From the NCBI GenBank assembly GCA_905209435.1, contig CAJLTE010000005.1, forward strand, positions 7,200 to 71,199: DNA of 64,000 bases. Direction: 5' to 3'. The notes beneath the pieces were generated by a model. It was not told where the DNA came from, did not search any database, and worked only from the letters and a program-made list of their open reading frames with translations. Shown piece by piece: positions 26,999 through 36,629 of the stretch. The DNA comes from an uncultured Blautia sp. Its GTDB lineage: Bacteria > Bacillota_A > Clostridia > Lachnospirales > Lachnospiraceae. The stretch's first letter is position 1. Every line of letters begins with the position of its first letter. The translations under genes and the position numbers were made by a program.

Positions 26999-27018
26999 AA
27001 GATAATTTGTTTTTAAAT

Positions 27019-27062
27019 AATGGAGGGTAAAAAGTTCTGTGACAGAGCTTTTTCCCTCCATT
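27019..27062. terminator. Bidirectional terminator between importer operon and ROK gene
   Basis: AATGGAGGG (27019-27027) pairs with CCCTCCATT (27054-27062) and the inner AAAAAG/CTTTTT adds to the stem. It sits between convergent genes and has T-rich arms in both directions. Confidence 0.75.
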
Positions 27063-27092
27063 CTATGTATATAAAAATATTTTTGATGGTTA

Positions 27093-28226
27093 TTACACAG
27101 CATGAATAAACTGTTCTACATAATACAAAGCTGCTCCGATAGCCGGTGTATACTGGCCGTTAGTTCCAACCAGGATGTGGGTTTTGTCCAGGGTAAATGG
27201 TGTGGCAGAGTTGATATGTTCAGTAATATATTCAATATCTTCATCTGTAAAATAAGGAGCAAGATATCCACTGATAATGATCGGCGCATCAATAACCAGA
27301 TTTAAATTTTTCATGGCAAATGCCAGATGATTAAGGTAGTCTTTCCAGATTTGTATAAGCTGGGAGGATTTTTTTTCGCGTAAAAGTGGGAAAAATTCTT
27401 TTATTGCCATCCCTGAAGCCAGTTCCAGTGAATTAGCAGAACAGTAGGTTTCCAGACAGCCGTGGTTTCCGCAGTAGCAGAGGGGACCGTCGGGATCAAT
27501 GCACATATGTTCCAGGGTACCGCTGTGCATGGAACTTCCCTGATGAATCTGATGATTGGTGATGATCGCGCCGCCAAGGTTTCTATTTAAAAGGAAGACA
27601 ACGGCGCTGTCAAGTTCCGGATGATTCCAGAGCTCCAGAAAGGCGGCTGATTTGGAATCGTGTTCCAGATAACATGGATATGGCAGATATTGGGAAAAAT
27701 CTTCCAGCTTCATACCTGCGTTGTTCATGATATTTCCATACAGTACAGTTGTGTGATCCGGGGAAGTGATTCCCTGGGTAGCGATGGAAACGCCGAGGAT
27801 TTTCTCATCGTTATATTGTTTTTCGGCAATAAATTCTTTGATTTTGTCAGTGACCTGCCTGTAGTATTTGGGGGTGTTGGAATAGGGAAGCGGTATCGTG
27901 TCTGTATAAAAAGCATTTCCATACAGATCAACTGCAGTAATATGAAACATTTTTTTTAAGATGCCGATGCCAATGGAAATTTTAAAGTCGGATACGATCT
28001 GGATCGCATTTGCTTTACGTCCTCCAGTGGATTCGAAATATCCGTTTTTTTCAATCAGACCTTCCTGTTCAAGCAGATTCAGATTCTGGCTGACTGTGGA
28101 CAGTCCCATCTGCAATTCTTGCACGATCTGCATTTTTGATGTCATTTTTTTTCTGTAAATATATTGATAGACTTTGGATCTATTTATTTTCTTCAGACTG
28201 ATAGTCGTTAATCCCTTTTCGCTCAT
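27093..28226 (-). CDS. ROK family transcriptional regulator (NagC/XylR type)
   Basis: 377 residues. An N-terminal winged HTH (about 10-75; TSKMQIVQELQMGLSTVSQN) precedes a ROK sugar-kinase-like domain. The zinc motif is present in the form CYCGNHGCLETYCS near residue 250, with the ROK pattern LEHDSKSAAF near residue 185. Such proteins are sugar-responsive repressors. It is divergent from the oxidoreductase/GntP operon with a 276 bp gap, so it most likely controls that operon in response to a hexuronate or gluconate intermediate. AGGAGAATC precedes the ATG. Confidence 0.9.
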   Translation of the reverse strand: MSEKGLTTISLKKINRSKVYQYIYRKKMTSKMQIVQELQMGLSTVSQNLNLLEQEGLIEKNGYFESTGGRKANAIQIVSDFKISIGIGILKKMFHITAVDLYGNAFYTDTIPLPYSNTPKYYRQVTDKIKEFIAEKQYNDEKILGVSIATQGITSPDHTTVLYGNIMNNAGMKLEDFSQYLPYPCYLEHDSKSAAFLELWNHPELDSAVVFLLNRNLGGAIITNHQIHQGSSMHSGTLEHMCIDPDGPLCYCGNHGCLETYCSANSLELASGMAIKEFFPLLREKKSSQLIQIWKDYLNHLAFAMKNLNLVIDAPIIISGYLAPYFTDEDIEYITEHINSATPFTLDKTHILVGTNGQYTPAIGAALYYVEQFIHAV

Positions 28227-28502
28227 AAGATTCTCCTGATTCTGTTATTAGATAAAGTTAAGTTCCATGTGTATTGTAGTATACAGTAAATAAAATTGCA
28301 ATCAATGCGTGTGAACAGTTCAATAAAAATTCATGTTAACTGGTAAAACTATACAAAAACAGATTTCAAAAATTAGAATTTCTGTCAATGGATTTTTTTT
28401 GCAGAAAGATATATACTCAACTTACAGTTAAGATATAAGCATAAGTCAAATACATAACAAATAATTAAAAGAAAACAAGTAAAAAACAGGGAGGATGCAA
28501 CA

Positions 28503-30119
28503 ATGAAGTTATCAATCAATGGAATCAAAGAACATGAAGCATGGGAAAAGGCAGGAATCACACTTCCGGGTTATAATGTGGAAGCTGTTTCCGAGAAAGC
28601 AAAGAAAGAACCTGGCTGGGTACATTTCGGAATCGGAAATATTTTCCGTGTATTTATCGGTGGTATTGCAGATGGTCTTCTGGAAGAGGGAGTTCTGGAC
28701 CGCGGCATTACCTGTGTGGAAACTTTTGACTATGATGTAGTAGATAAGATTTATGATCCATATGACAATCTTGGATTAAGCGTAATCCTTCACGGTGACG
28801 GAACCCGTGAGTACAAAGTGATCGGTGCTCTTGCAGAAGCAGTAAAAGCACAGTCTTCTGATGAAGCACAGTGGAACCGCCTGAAAGAAATCTTCACCAG
28901 CAAATCTCTGCAGATGGTTTCCTTTACAATTACAGAGAAGGGATATGCATTACAGAAAGCTGACGGAACATGGTTCCCGTTTGTGGAAGCAGACATCAAG
29001 AATGGCCCGGACAAAGCAACAGGTGCGATGGCAGTGCTGGTTGCAATGCTTCATGAGAGATATAAAGCAGGCAAATATCCGATCGCTCTGGTTTCCATGG
29101 ACAACTGTTCACAGAATGGTGCAAAACTTCGTGAATCTGTCCTGACAATGACAAAAGAATGGCAGAAAGCCGGATTTGTAGATGAAGGATTTGTAAATTA
29201 TGTAAGTAATGAGAAAGTGGTTGCTTTCCCATGGACAATGATTGACAAAATCACACCTCGTCCAAGCGAACAGATTGCAGCAGATCTTGAGAAACTTGGT
29301 GTTGAGAATATGCAGCCGGTTATCACAAGTAAGAAAACATATATTGCACCATTTGTTAATGCTGAGAAACCGCAGTACCTTGTAATTGAGGACAGCTTCC
29401 CGAATGGTCGTCCGGCTCTGGAGAAAGGCTTTGGTGTATATATGGCAGACAGAAATACAGTTAATCTTTCCGAGCGTATGAAAGTAACTGTATGCCTGAA
29501 TCCTGTTCATTCTGCTACTGGTCCGCTGGGCGTAGTTCTTGGATACGATCTGTTTGCACATATGTTGAATACAAATGAAGATATGATGAATATGGCGCGT
29601 ATGATAGCTTATGATGAAGGTCTTCCGGTAGTGGCAAATCCAGGAATCCTTTCCCCTCAGGCATTTGTGGATGAGCTCTTCAATGACCGTTTCCCGAATG
29701 AATATCTGGGAGACACAAACCTTCGTCTGGCAGTAGATGTATCTCAGATGGTTGGTATCCGTTTTGGTGAGACAATTAAAGCGTATGTACAGAAATTCGG
29801 AGATGCTTCCAGACTGACTGCGATTCCTCTTGGTATTGCAGGATGGCTCAGATATATGCTGGGTGTAGATGATGAAGGAAATAAATTCGAACTTGCACCT
29901 GACCCGATGAATGAGGAACTCCAGGAGCAGTTTAAGGATATCGTAGTAGGCAAACCGGAGACATTCAAGGATCAGCTGAAACCAATCCTTTCCAACGAGC
30001 GTCTGTTCTTCACTGATCTCTATAAAGATGGTGTAGGAGAGAAGATTGAAGGAATGTTCCGCGAAATGATCGCAGGACCTGGCGCTGTAAGAGCAACTAT
30101 ACATAAATATGTAGGATAA
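28503..30119 (+). CDS. Mannitol dehydrogenase family oxidoreductase, probably fructuronate reductase-like
   Basis: 538 residues of the polyol-specific long-chain dehydrogenase family. The Rossmann part starts with WVHFGIGNIFRVF (NAD(P) loop), and the C-terminal domain contains KVTVCLNPVHSATG with the catalytic Lys, and the following Asn and His. Family enzymes interconvert a ketose acid or ketose and a polyol/aldonate; fructuronate to mannonate is the likeliest reaction because the next gene is a GntP acid-sugar permease and the regulator is ROK type. This is inference; mannitol or arabinitol dehydrogenase cannot be excluded. GGGAGGATG precedes the ATG. Confidence 0.85.
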   Translation: MKLSINGIKEHEAWEKAGITLPGYNVEAVSEKAKKEPGWVHFGIGNIFRVFIGGIADGLLEEGVLDRGITCVETFDYDVVDKIYDPYDNLGLSVILHGDGTREYKVIGALAEAVKAQSSDEAQWNRLKEIFTSKSLQMVSFTITEKGYALQKADGTWFPFVEADIKNGPDKATGAMAVLVAMLHERYKAGKYPIALVSMDNCSQNGAKLRESVLTMTKEWQKAGFVDEGFVNYVSNEKVVAFPWTMIDKITPRPSEQIAADLEKLGVENMQPVITSKKTYIAPFVNAEKPQYLVIEDSFPNGRPALEKGFGVYMADRNTVNLSERMKVTVCLNPVHSATGPLGVVLGYDLFAHMLNTNEDMMNMARMIAYDEGLPVVANPGILSPQAFVDELFNDRFPNEYLGDTNLRLAVDVSQMVGIRFGETIKAYVQKFGDASRLTAIPLGIAGWLRYMLGVDDEGNKFELAPDPMNEELQEQFKDIVVGKPETFKDQLKPILSNERLFFTDLYKDGVGEKIEGMFREMIAGPGAVRATIHKYVG

Positions 30120-30296
30120 TTTTATTTGTCTGACTTGGGGAAAACAGTAAGTATCAGATATGCATTTACCTGTGTGATCAAATTTGTGGACAGGTGAGCA
30201 TTTTCTCTGATAAATAAAGACAGTTATGCATTATGAAATTGTGTGTTGAAATGGATATAGTACATTTGTCTGTCTAAAAAATTAAGATAATAAAAT

Positions 30297-30331
30297 ATAT
30301 AGGGGACGCAAAAAACAGCGTCCCCATATAT
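30297..30331 (+). promoter_or_regulatory. Strong hairpin in the oxidoreductase-gntP spacer
   Basis: GGGGACGC pairs exactly with GCGTCCCC around an A-rich 8-nt loop, extended by a TATAT/ATATA stem with one bulge. No T-tract follows, so it is probably an mRNA stability or processing element 45 bp ahead of gntP rather than a terminator. The 252 bp spacer holds no other gene. Confidence 0.5.
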
Positions 30332-30377
30332 TAACCAAAAAACAGCAAATTATTTTATATTCAGGAGGAAAATGAAA

Positions 30378-31736
30378 ATGACAGAAGCGGTATTCGCAGC
30401 AGAGCCATCAAGGCTGTTGATCGCGGCAGCGGCAGGTATTGTATTGTTGCTGTTGCTTATTATCAAATTTAAAATTCACCCGGTATTATCCCTGTTGATT
30501 TCAGCTTTGTTCATTGGTCTCGGAGCGGGAATGCCGGTTCCGACTCTGGTAAGCACAGTGGAAAAAGGTGCCGGTGAGACACTGCAGGGAATTGTATTAC
30601 TGATCGGTCTGGGTTCTTTATTCGGTGGAATCCTGGAAGTATCAGGAGGCGCACAATGTGTGGCTCAGACACTGGTAAATAAGTTCGGTGAGAAAAAGGC
30701 AGGAATTGCCCTTGGAATCACAGGACTGGTAGTCGGAACTACAGTATTCTTTGAAGCAGGTGTGGTAATCCTGATTCCACTGGCATTCGGACTTGCAAAG
30801 AAAACAAAGAAATCTACCTTATATTATGTAATTCCATTATTAGCAGGTCTTGCAACTGGTTTTGCATTTATCCCGCCATCAGCAGGATCTGTACTTGTTG
30901 CGAATATGCTGAATGTAGATCTGGGTGTTATGATCGCTGTTGGTGTACCTGTTGGTATTCTTTCCCTGATCTTTGCCGGAATTTTATGGTCTAAATTTAT
31001 CGGCAGCCGTATTAACACAGGACTTCCGTCAAATATTCAGGAAGTCAGAGAAGAAGAGGAAGCAAATCTTCCTAAATTCTCTACTGTATTGTGTATCATT
31101 CTTGTTCCACTGGTTTTAATTCTGTGCAGTACAGTTTCTACTTATATTCCGGGAATTGATGCAGTCCGTCCGGTACTGGAGTTCCTCGGAACACCATTTG
31201 TAGCGCTGATCATTGCAGTTTTATTTGCAATGTATTTCCTTGGAAAGAAGCAGGGATATGACGGGGAGCAGTTAAAGAAGATACTGGATCGTTCTCTTCG
31301 CCCTACAGGACAGATTCTTCTTGTTATCACTGGTGGTGGAATTATCCGCTGGGTTCTTCAGGACTGCGGAATGGGCGATATCATCGGACCGGCACTTGAA
31401 AAGAGTGGACTTCCGTTGGTTCTTGTAGCATTCCTGATCGCAGGACTGATCCGTGCATCTGTAGGTGCAGCAGTCGTAGCGATGACAATGGCTGCAGGAA
31501 TCATGGCAGCAATGCCTGGAGTTGCAGGATTGTCTCCTGTTTATCTGGCTGCTATGGTCTGTGCGATCAATGGCGGTGCAACTGCATTCAGCCATGTAAA
31601 TGATTCCGGATTCTGGCTGGTAAGTTCTCTGCTTGAGATTGATGAAAAGACAACCTTAAAATCATGGACAATGATGGAAACAATTATAGGATTCACAGGA
31701 CTGATCTGTGCGATTGTGATCAGCCTGTTCGCATAG
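30378..31736 (+). CDS. GntP family acid-sugar:H+ symporter
   Basis: 452 residues from ATG 30378; an ATG at 30372 is only 3 nt after the AGGAGG and so less likely. About twelve hydrophobic segments, with GntP-type motifs FGGILEVSGGAQ, GLVVGTTVFFEAGVVIL, IPPSAGSVLVANML and SHVNDSGFWL near the C-terminus. Family members import gluconate, fructuronate or related acids. It follows the mannitol-dehydrogenase-family gene by 258 bp and is probably under the same ROK control, although the hairpin between suggests differential expression. Confidence 0.92.
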   Translation: MTEAVFAAEPSRLLIAAAAGIVLLLLLIIKFKIHPVLSLLISALFIGLGAGMPVPTLVSTVEKGAGETLQGIVLLIGLGSLFGGILEVSGGAQCVAQTLVNKFGEKKAGIALGITGLVVGTTVFFEAGVVILIPLAFGLAKKTKKSTLYYVIPLLAGLATGFAFIPPSAGSVLVANMLNVDLGVMIAVGVPVGILSLIFAGILWSKFIGSRINTGLPSNIQEVREEEEANLPKFSTVLCIILVPLVLILCSTVSTYIPGIDAVRPVLEFLGTPFVALIIAVLFAMYFLGKKQGYDGEQLKKILDRSLRPTGQILLVITGGGIIRWVLQDCGMGDIIGPALEKSGLPLVLVAFLIAGLIRASVGAAVVAMTMAAGIMAAMPGVAGLSPVYLAAMVCAINGGATAFSHVNDSGFWLVSSLLEIDEKTTLKSWTMMETIIGFTGLICAIVISLFA

Positions 31737-31747
31737 GAGTGAGACAG

Positions 31748-31866
31748 ATGATCGTAAAAGTAGTTTTGGGAACGCAGTAGCAAGTCTCTGTGTAGAGAAA
31801 AAAGGGGCAATCCCGGCAATGCCGGAACTGTTACAGGTAGAAGAAAGATTGGAGAATGCAAAATGA
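31748..31866 (+). pseudogene. Possible frameshifted remnant of a small gene
   Basis: AGGAGTGAG lies just ahead of ATG 31748, but the frame stops after 10 codons (MIVKVVLGTQ). A neighbouring frame then reads about 30 good codons (AVASLCVEKKGAIPAMPEL...ENAK) and ends in a TGA that overlaps the VOC start as ATGA, as in translational coupling. One indel would join the two parts. No family recognised; could also be chance. Confidence 0.3.
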
Positions 31867-32261
31867 ATATGAATTTAAAAGAGCAGCTGAATGGTATCCA
31901 GCATATTGGAATTCCGACAAACGATATTGAAGCGACGGTTCGATTTTATGAGACTCTGGGATTTGAAGCAGCTTTACGTACAGTGAATGAAGAAACCGAT
32001 GAAAAGGTTGCATTTATGAAACTGAATACACTTGTGATCGAAACATATGAAAACAAAGCTGCCAAAATGGAAGCTGGTGCCATTGATCATGTGGCAATCG
32101 ATGTAAAGGATATCGAAAAAGTATATGAGATGATTAATCAGGCAGGATTAAATACAACCAATGATACCGTACATTTTCTTCCGTTCTGGGAAAACGGAGT
32201 AAAGTTCTTCACAATTGAAGGACCAAATAAAGAGAAAGTTGAATTTAGTCAGTATTTATAA
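31863..32261 (+). CDS. VOC superfamily protein (glyoxalase/dioxygenase-like)
   Basis: 132 residues with two beta-alpha-beta-beta-beta modules. His at QHIGIPTND, Glu/Asp positions in LVIETYEN and His at DHVAIDV near residue 75 mark likely metal ligands, as in glyoxalase I and related vicinal-oxygen-chelate enzymes. The end (FFTIEGPNKEKVEFSQ) is the common VOC C-terminal strand with a Glu ligand. The substrate is unknown; in this position it may be an isomerase or epimerase for a sugar acid. It is followed by a terminator and so ends the GntP transcription unit. Confidence 0.8.
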   Translation: MNMNLKEQLNGIQHIGIPTNDIEATVRFYETLGFEAALRTVNEETDEKVAFMKLNTLVIETYENKAAKMEAGAIDHVAIDVKDIEKVYEMINQAGLNTTNDTVHFLPFWENGVKFFTIEGPNKEKVEFSQYL

Positions 32262-32283
32262 AATTATTGTTGTTTATAACAGT

Positions 32284-32326
32284 ATGCCCTCTTTACCGAA
32301 TGAACTGGTAGGGAGGGCATCTTTTG
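32284..32326 (+). terminator. Intrinsic terminator after the VOC gene
   Basis: ATGCCCTC (32284-32291) pairs with GAGGGCAT (32313-32320), extended by TTTACC/GGTAGG, followed by CTTTT. Confidence 0.8.
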
Positions 32327-32470
32327 TGCAGTAAAAGGAAACAGACTACTCTGATATAAAGTAGTTTACGCAAATTCAAATCTAAGGATTTCTTTAATGT
32401 TCTATTGTGAAAAGTTTTAAAGCAGTTTACAATGGAAGTTAACAAAAATAAACGGAAAGGAGCTTCCACT

Positions 32471-32866
32471 ATGAGAAAACGAACAAAGAGAATGAAACAG
32501 GCAGCGGAAGACAGAATTTGTCGCAAGGATGCGGTTATCAGACGGAATAATGAGGAATTACAGGGACTGAAGGATCAGTATGAGAATCTGGACATCAGTG
32601 CTGAGGATAAGCAGGTGATTGACGATTACATTGCCTGCAAAGATGCCAGAGCGGACAGAATGGCAGAGAAGCTGTATGAAAAGGGAATGAAGGATGTCAA
32701 GAGATGCATCCGTATCAGAAAGCTGATCCGCAGATGTGTGGTTCTGGCGGCAATTGTTGGAGTTGTGCTGGTTGAGTATGACAGGAATGATAAGAGATGG
32801 GACAAACTGGACAAAATTCTGAAGATGTTTCAGGACACAGAAGTGACAGAGACGGAAGAAGCTTGA
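32471..32866 (+). CDS. Hypothetical protein with coiled coil and one membrane helix
   Basis: 131 residues from ATG 32471 (AAAGGAG at 32456-32462). Residues 1-75 are highly charged and helical, with many Arg/Lys and Glu residues (KRTKRMKQAAEDR at the start). About residues 88-106 form a hydrophobic span (CVVLAAIVGVVLVEY) and an acidic tail follows. It may be a membrane-tethered coiled-coil protein. No family recognised and its neighbours give no hint, since terminators or gaps lie on both sides. The next gap (32867-33162) holds a hairpin at about 32966-33007 (AAGGCA...TGCCTT) and nothing else I can identify. Confidence 0.6.
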   Translation: MRKRTKRMKQAAEDRICRKDAVIRRNNEELQGLKDQYENLDISAEDKQVIDDYIACKDARADRMAEKLYEKGMKDVKRCIRIRKLIRRCVVLAAIVGVVLVEYDRNDKRWDKLDKILKMFQDTEVTETEEA

Positions 32867-33162
32867 TTATCTGTTGAAAAATATTAGATAAGTCAGTTTG
32901 GGCAGTACCTGCAACAGCTGTAAAATATAGGCCACAGTGAAATTGTCATATCATATTAAAAGAAAGGCACCTGTATATTGGAAATATTTCCATTTATACA
33001 GATGCCTTAAAAAAGCTGATTTACGCAGAACCGTATTAATGATATACTATTTAAATGAGTCTGCGTTGAAACGTTAAAGTATCAACGGGCGAATATGGGA
33101 AAAGTAAAACGAAGCTGTCCGTTTTATGGTTAGCTACAGTAAAAATCTGAAAGGATAAAAAT

Positions 33163-34599
33163 ATGATCGTAACTTTAATTGAAAAGGTGTACTCATTTCT
33201 ATGGGGAGATTTATTAAAGATTCCGCTTCCGGGAGAAAGCAGTCTGGGAATTTCGCTTCTGATCCTTTTGCTGATACCGACGGGAATTTATTTTACAATT
33301 CGGACGAGATGCCTGCCTATCAGGCTTTTTCCGGATATGCTGAAAGCACTGGTCGAGAAGAAAGGTAAGGATGATAGGAGCAGTCTGTCTTCATTTCAGA
33401 CACTGATCGTTTCTACGGCTACGAGAGTCGGAATGGGAAATCTGGTCGGTGTGGTAGCTGCGGTTTCGGCAGGCGGTGCAGGTGCGGTATTCTGGATGTG
33501 GGTGACTGCTATCATTGGTTCTTCTACTGCATTTATAGAAGCAACACTGGCACAGCTTTTTAAAGAAAAAGATCCTCTTTATGGAGGATACAGAGGCGGT
33601 CCTGCCTATTATATCCACCATTATATAGAAGAAAGACAGGGAAAGAAGAAAAAGAAAGTGCTTTTGTCAGTGCTGTTTGCCATTTCCGGTCTGATCTGCT
33701 GGTGCGGGATCAGTCAGGTGATCAGCAACTCTGTAGCATCATCTTTTGAAAATGCGTTTTCTATTCCACCCTTATATACAACTATGGGGTTGACAATTAT
33801 TGCAGCGGTAATTGTTCTGAGAAAGAATGCCACAGTTAAAATTCTGGATCTGCTGGTGCCGGTTATGGCTGTATTTTATTTCGTGATCACGCTGTTTATT
33901 ATTTTTACAAATATTGGAAGCCTTCCGGGAGTGTTCAGTAAGATATTCAGAGAAGCATTTGGGCTGCGTCAGGTGGCTTCCGGCGGATTTGGCGCTGTGT
34001 TAATGAATGGAATTAAAAGAGGCCTGTTTTCAAATGAGGCAGGTTCCGGTTCTGCTCCCTGTGCAGCAGCAGCGGCGGAATGTGATCAGCCGGTAAAGGC
34101 AGGTCTGGTGCAGGCGTTGGGTGTATTTGTAGATACTATTGTGATCTGCAGTTGTACAGCTATGATCATGCTTCTGGTACCGGAAAGGGTGACTGCAGGG
34201 CTGTCCGGAATGAATCTGTTACAGACTGCTATGGACTATCATCTGGGAAAGTTCGGAGTAATTTTTATCGCGGTTACGTTGTTTATGTTTAGCTTTTCTA
34301 CTTTTCTTGGTATTCTGTTTTATGCCAGAAGTAATGTGGCGTATTTATTCGGGGATAAGTGGTGCTGGCAGACTGCCTATAAGATTCTGGCGCTGGTAAT
34401 GCTGTTTATCGGTGGAATTGCAGCCTATACATTTGTGTGGGACCTGGGAGATGTGGGAATTGGATTAATGACGATTTTTAATATTCTTGTCTTGTATCCG
34501 CTGGCTCCGAAGGCACTGGGAGAGCTGAAGGAGTATGAGGCAGGCCGCGTGAAGCGTGGTACAGGGCACAAAGTGTCCGGTAGCAATATTGACAAATAG
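33163..34599 (+). CDS. AGCS family alanine/glycine:cation symporter
   Basis: 478 residues with about ten membrane helices. Signature stretches include TATRVGMGNLVGVVAAVSAGG near residue 85 (here shortened), ALFWMW-like GAVFWMWVTA, and the Na+-binding region GLFSNEAGSGSAPCAAAAA near residue 290. Family members import alanine or glycine with Na+ or H+. AAAGGATAAAA precedes the ATG. No partner genes; hisC follows after about 95 bp and may be separate. Confidence 0.93.
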   Translation: MIVTLIEKVYSFLWGDLLKIPLPGESSLGISLLILLLIPTGIYFTIRTRCLPIRLFPDMLKALVEKKGKDDRSSLSSFQTLIVSTATRVGMGNLVGVVAAVSAGGAGAVFWMWVTAIIGSSTAFIEATLAQLFKEKDPLYGGYRGGPAYYIHHYIEERQGKKKKKVLLSVLFAISGLICWCGISQVISNSVASSFENAFSIPPLYTTMGLTIIAAVIVLRKNATVKILDLLVPVMAVFYFVITLFIIFTNIGSLPGVFSKIFREAFGLRQVASGGFGAVLMNGIKRGLFSNEAGSGSAPCAAAAAECDQPVKAGLVQALGVFVDTIVICSCTAMIMLLVPERVTAGLSGMNLLQTAMDYHLGKFGVIFIAVTLFMFSFSTFLGILFYARSNVAYLFGDKWCWQTAYKILALVMLFIGGIAAYTFVWDLGDVGIGLMTIFNILVLYPLAPKALGELKEYEAGRVKRGTGHKVSGSNIDK

Positions 34600-34695
34600 T
34601 CTGCGTATGATTACAATAGCAGATAAGCGGTCTCTGCTGTTGTGCAGTGATGCAGTCAAATTACGCAAGAATGTCGCAGGAAAGGAATTAGAGAA

Positions 34696-35751
34696 ATGAG
34701 CAAATGGGAAGAAAACGTCCGTAAAGTAATACCATATACACCAGGTGAACAGCCTAACCAGCCGGATATGATCAAACTGAATACAAACGAGAATCCATAT
34801 CCTCCTGCACCTGGGGTAGAAAAAGCACTTAAAGACATGGATACAGATACTATGAGACTTTATCCGGATCCGACAGCAGGAGATCTGGTACATGCCATCG
34901 CGCAGAATTATGATCTGAAAGATGAGCAGGTTTTTGTAGGAGTAGGTTCTGATGATGTTCTTGCTATGAGCTTTCTGACATTCTTTAATTCAGAGAAGCC
35001 GGTTCTGTTTCCTGATATTACGTATTCATTTTATGATGTCTGGGCCGACCTGTTTCGTATCCCATATGAGAGACCGGCACTGGATGAGAACTTTCATATA
35101 AAAAAGGAAGACTATTTCAGAGAAAACGGCGGAATTGTTTTTCCAAATCCAAATGCACCGACTGGTGTAGAGATGCCATTAGAGGATGTGGAAGACATTA
35201 TCTGTCATAACCCGGATGTGATCGTAATTGTAGATGAGGCGTATGTAGATTTTGGCGGTCGGTCAGCACTGCCGCTGATCGAAAAGTATGATAACCTTCT
35301 GGTTGTACAGACATTTTCAAAATCCCGTTCCATGGCCGGTATGAGAATTGGTTTTGCCTGTGGTAATGAGAAACTGATTAAATTCCTGAATGATGTGAAA
35401 TATTCTTTTAACTCTTATACTATGGATCGCACAGCGCTTGCTGCCGGTGTGGCAGCCGTGAAGGATCATGCATACTTTGAGGAGACCTGTAATAAAATCA
35501 TAGAGACACGTGAATGGACAAAGAAAGAACTGAAAGCACTGGGATTCTCTTTCCAGGATTCCAAGTCCAATTTTATCTTTGCTACTCATGAGAACTGCCC
35601 GGCTTCAAAGCTTTTTGAGGCGTTAAGAGAGCAGCATATTTATGTGCGCTATTTTCCGAAAGATAGGATCAACAACTTTCTTCGTATTACCATCGGAACA
35701 AGAGAAGAAATGCAGACTTTTATTGACTTTTTAAAAAAATATCTGAAATAA
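34696..35751 (+). CDS. hisC: Histidinol-phosphate aminotransferase
   Basis: 351 residues, fold type I PLP enzyme. Family marks: NTNENPYPPAPG at the start, NPNAPTGVEMP (Asn contacting PLP), VDEAYVDFGG (Asp on the pyridine N), the Schiff-base Lys in TFSKSRSMAGMRIGFA and the C-terminal Arg in FLRITIGTREE. The reaction converts imidazole acetol phosphate and glutamate to histidinol phosphate; related enzymes act on aromatic amino acids or threonine phosphate, which cannot be excluded. It stands alone, away from other his genes, and lies 15 bp before a small membrane transporter gene. Confidence 0.88.
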   Translation: MSKWEENVRKVIPYTPGEQPNQPDMIKLNTNENPYPPAPGVEKALKDMDTDTMRLYPDPTAGDLVHAIAQNYDLKDEQVFVGVGSDDVLAMSFLTFFNSEKPVLFPDITYSFYDVWADLFRIPYERPALDENFHIKKEDYFRENGGIVFPNPNAPTGVEMPLEDVEDIICHNPDVIVIVDEAYVDFGGRSALPLIEKYDNLLVVQTFSKSRSMAGMRIGFACGNEKLIKFLNDVKYSFNSYTMDRTALAAGVAAVKDHAYFEETCNKIIETREWTKKELKALGFSFQDSKSNFIFATHENCPASKLFEALREQHIYVRYFPKDRINNFLRITIGTREEMQTFIDFLKKYLK

Positions 35752-35766
35752 AATTTAGGAGGCTTT

Positions 35767-36267
35767 ATGGAGGCACTGGTACATTGGTTCTCGCAGAACC
35801 TGTCACAATATATTTCGCCGGAAGGAGCGGTGTTTATTATTTCAATGATTCCGCTGCTGGAGCTTAGAGGGGGACTGCTTGCAGCATCTCTGCTTAAGAT
35901 TTCGGCAGCAAAGGCGATTCCGCTTTGTATTGTTGGTAATATTATTCCGATTCCATTTATTCTGCTGTTTATCAGACAGATATTTAAGGTATTAAAGAAG
36001 ACAAAACTTTTCAGAGGACTGATCATCAGACTGGAAAATCGTGCAATGAAGAAAAGTGATCAGGTAAAGAAATATGAATTCTGGGGCCTGATGTTGTTTG
36101 TAGGAATTCCGCTTCCGGGAACAGGTGCATGGACAGGATCTCTGATCGCATCTCTTCTGGAAATTGATATTAAGAAATCATCTATGGCAATCCTCTGCGG
36201 GATTATCATGGCAACAGTGATCATGTATATTGTTTCTTATGGACTGGTTGGAAATCTGGTACATTAA
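35767..36267 (+). CDS. Small multidrug export protein family (COG2426) membrane protein
   Basis: 166 residues with four or five membrane helices. Motifs ISMIPLLELRGGL (about residue 30) and GIPLPGTGAWTGSLIASLL (about residue 120) are characteristic of the COG2426/PF06695 family, annotated as small multi-drug export proteins. The evidence for transport in this family is thin. TTAGGAGGC precedes the ATG. It follows hisC by 15 bp and ends at a strong terminator. Confidence 0.82.
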   Translation: MEALVHWFSQNLSQYISPEGAVFIISMIPLLELRGGLLAASLLKISAAKAIPLCIVGNIIPIPFILLFIRQIFKVLKKTKLFRGLIIRLENRAMKKSDQVKKYEFWGLMLFVGIPLPGTGAWTGSLIASLLEIDIKKSSMAILCGIIMATVIMYIVSYGLVGNLVH

Positions 36268-36291
36268 CCAGATCAGCTAAAATGATTTCAG

Positions 36292-36324
36292 GATCCGGAG
36301 GCAGATGTCTCCGGATCTTTTTTT
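36292..36324 (+). terminator. Strong intrinsic terminator
   Basis: GATCCGGAG (36292-36300) pairs perfectly with CTCCGGATC (36309-36317), with an 8-nt loop, followed by seven T residues. Confidence 0.93.
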
Positions 36325-36629
36325 ATCCGATGAACGTCGATTCTGTCATTTTTCTGTCGTTCAAAATATCTTGCCAACAGAACAAATCTGGAATAATATG
36401 GTAATGTAGACAGAGGAAAAAAAATGTGTTAAGATAAAATAAATTCAGTTATTGTTTTAGACAGTAACAAAATCTGATATTCATGTCATTTCTGACAGAT
36501 TATCCCATTAACATTTATGAAGAAGCTTTATAAAAAGAGCATATATACTCACAGATGCATAATAAATAAAAAAACATGAAATCAAAATAATTGTAATCAT
36601 GAATTTGACAAAGAGCAGAGGATTATTTT
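36325..36629 (+). promoter_or_regulatory. AT-rich rho leader region
   Basis: This 305 bp stretch before rho has no gene. A possible hairpin pairs AATCTG (about 36470) with CAGATT (about 36496). No riboswitch or clear promoter was recognised. A long leader is common ahead of rho, which is usually autoregulated. Confidence 0.35.

Noticed and set aside
29109..30104. 331-codon minus-strand ORF opposite the mannitol-dehydrogenase-family gene
   Set aside because: It is the complement of a well-conserved enzyme gene. Its composition (Cys, His, Ile rich) is typical of shadow frames.
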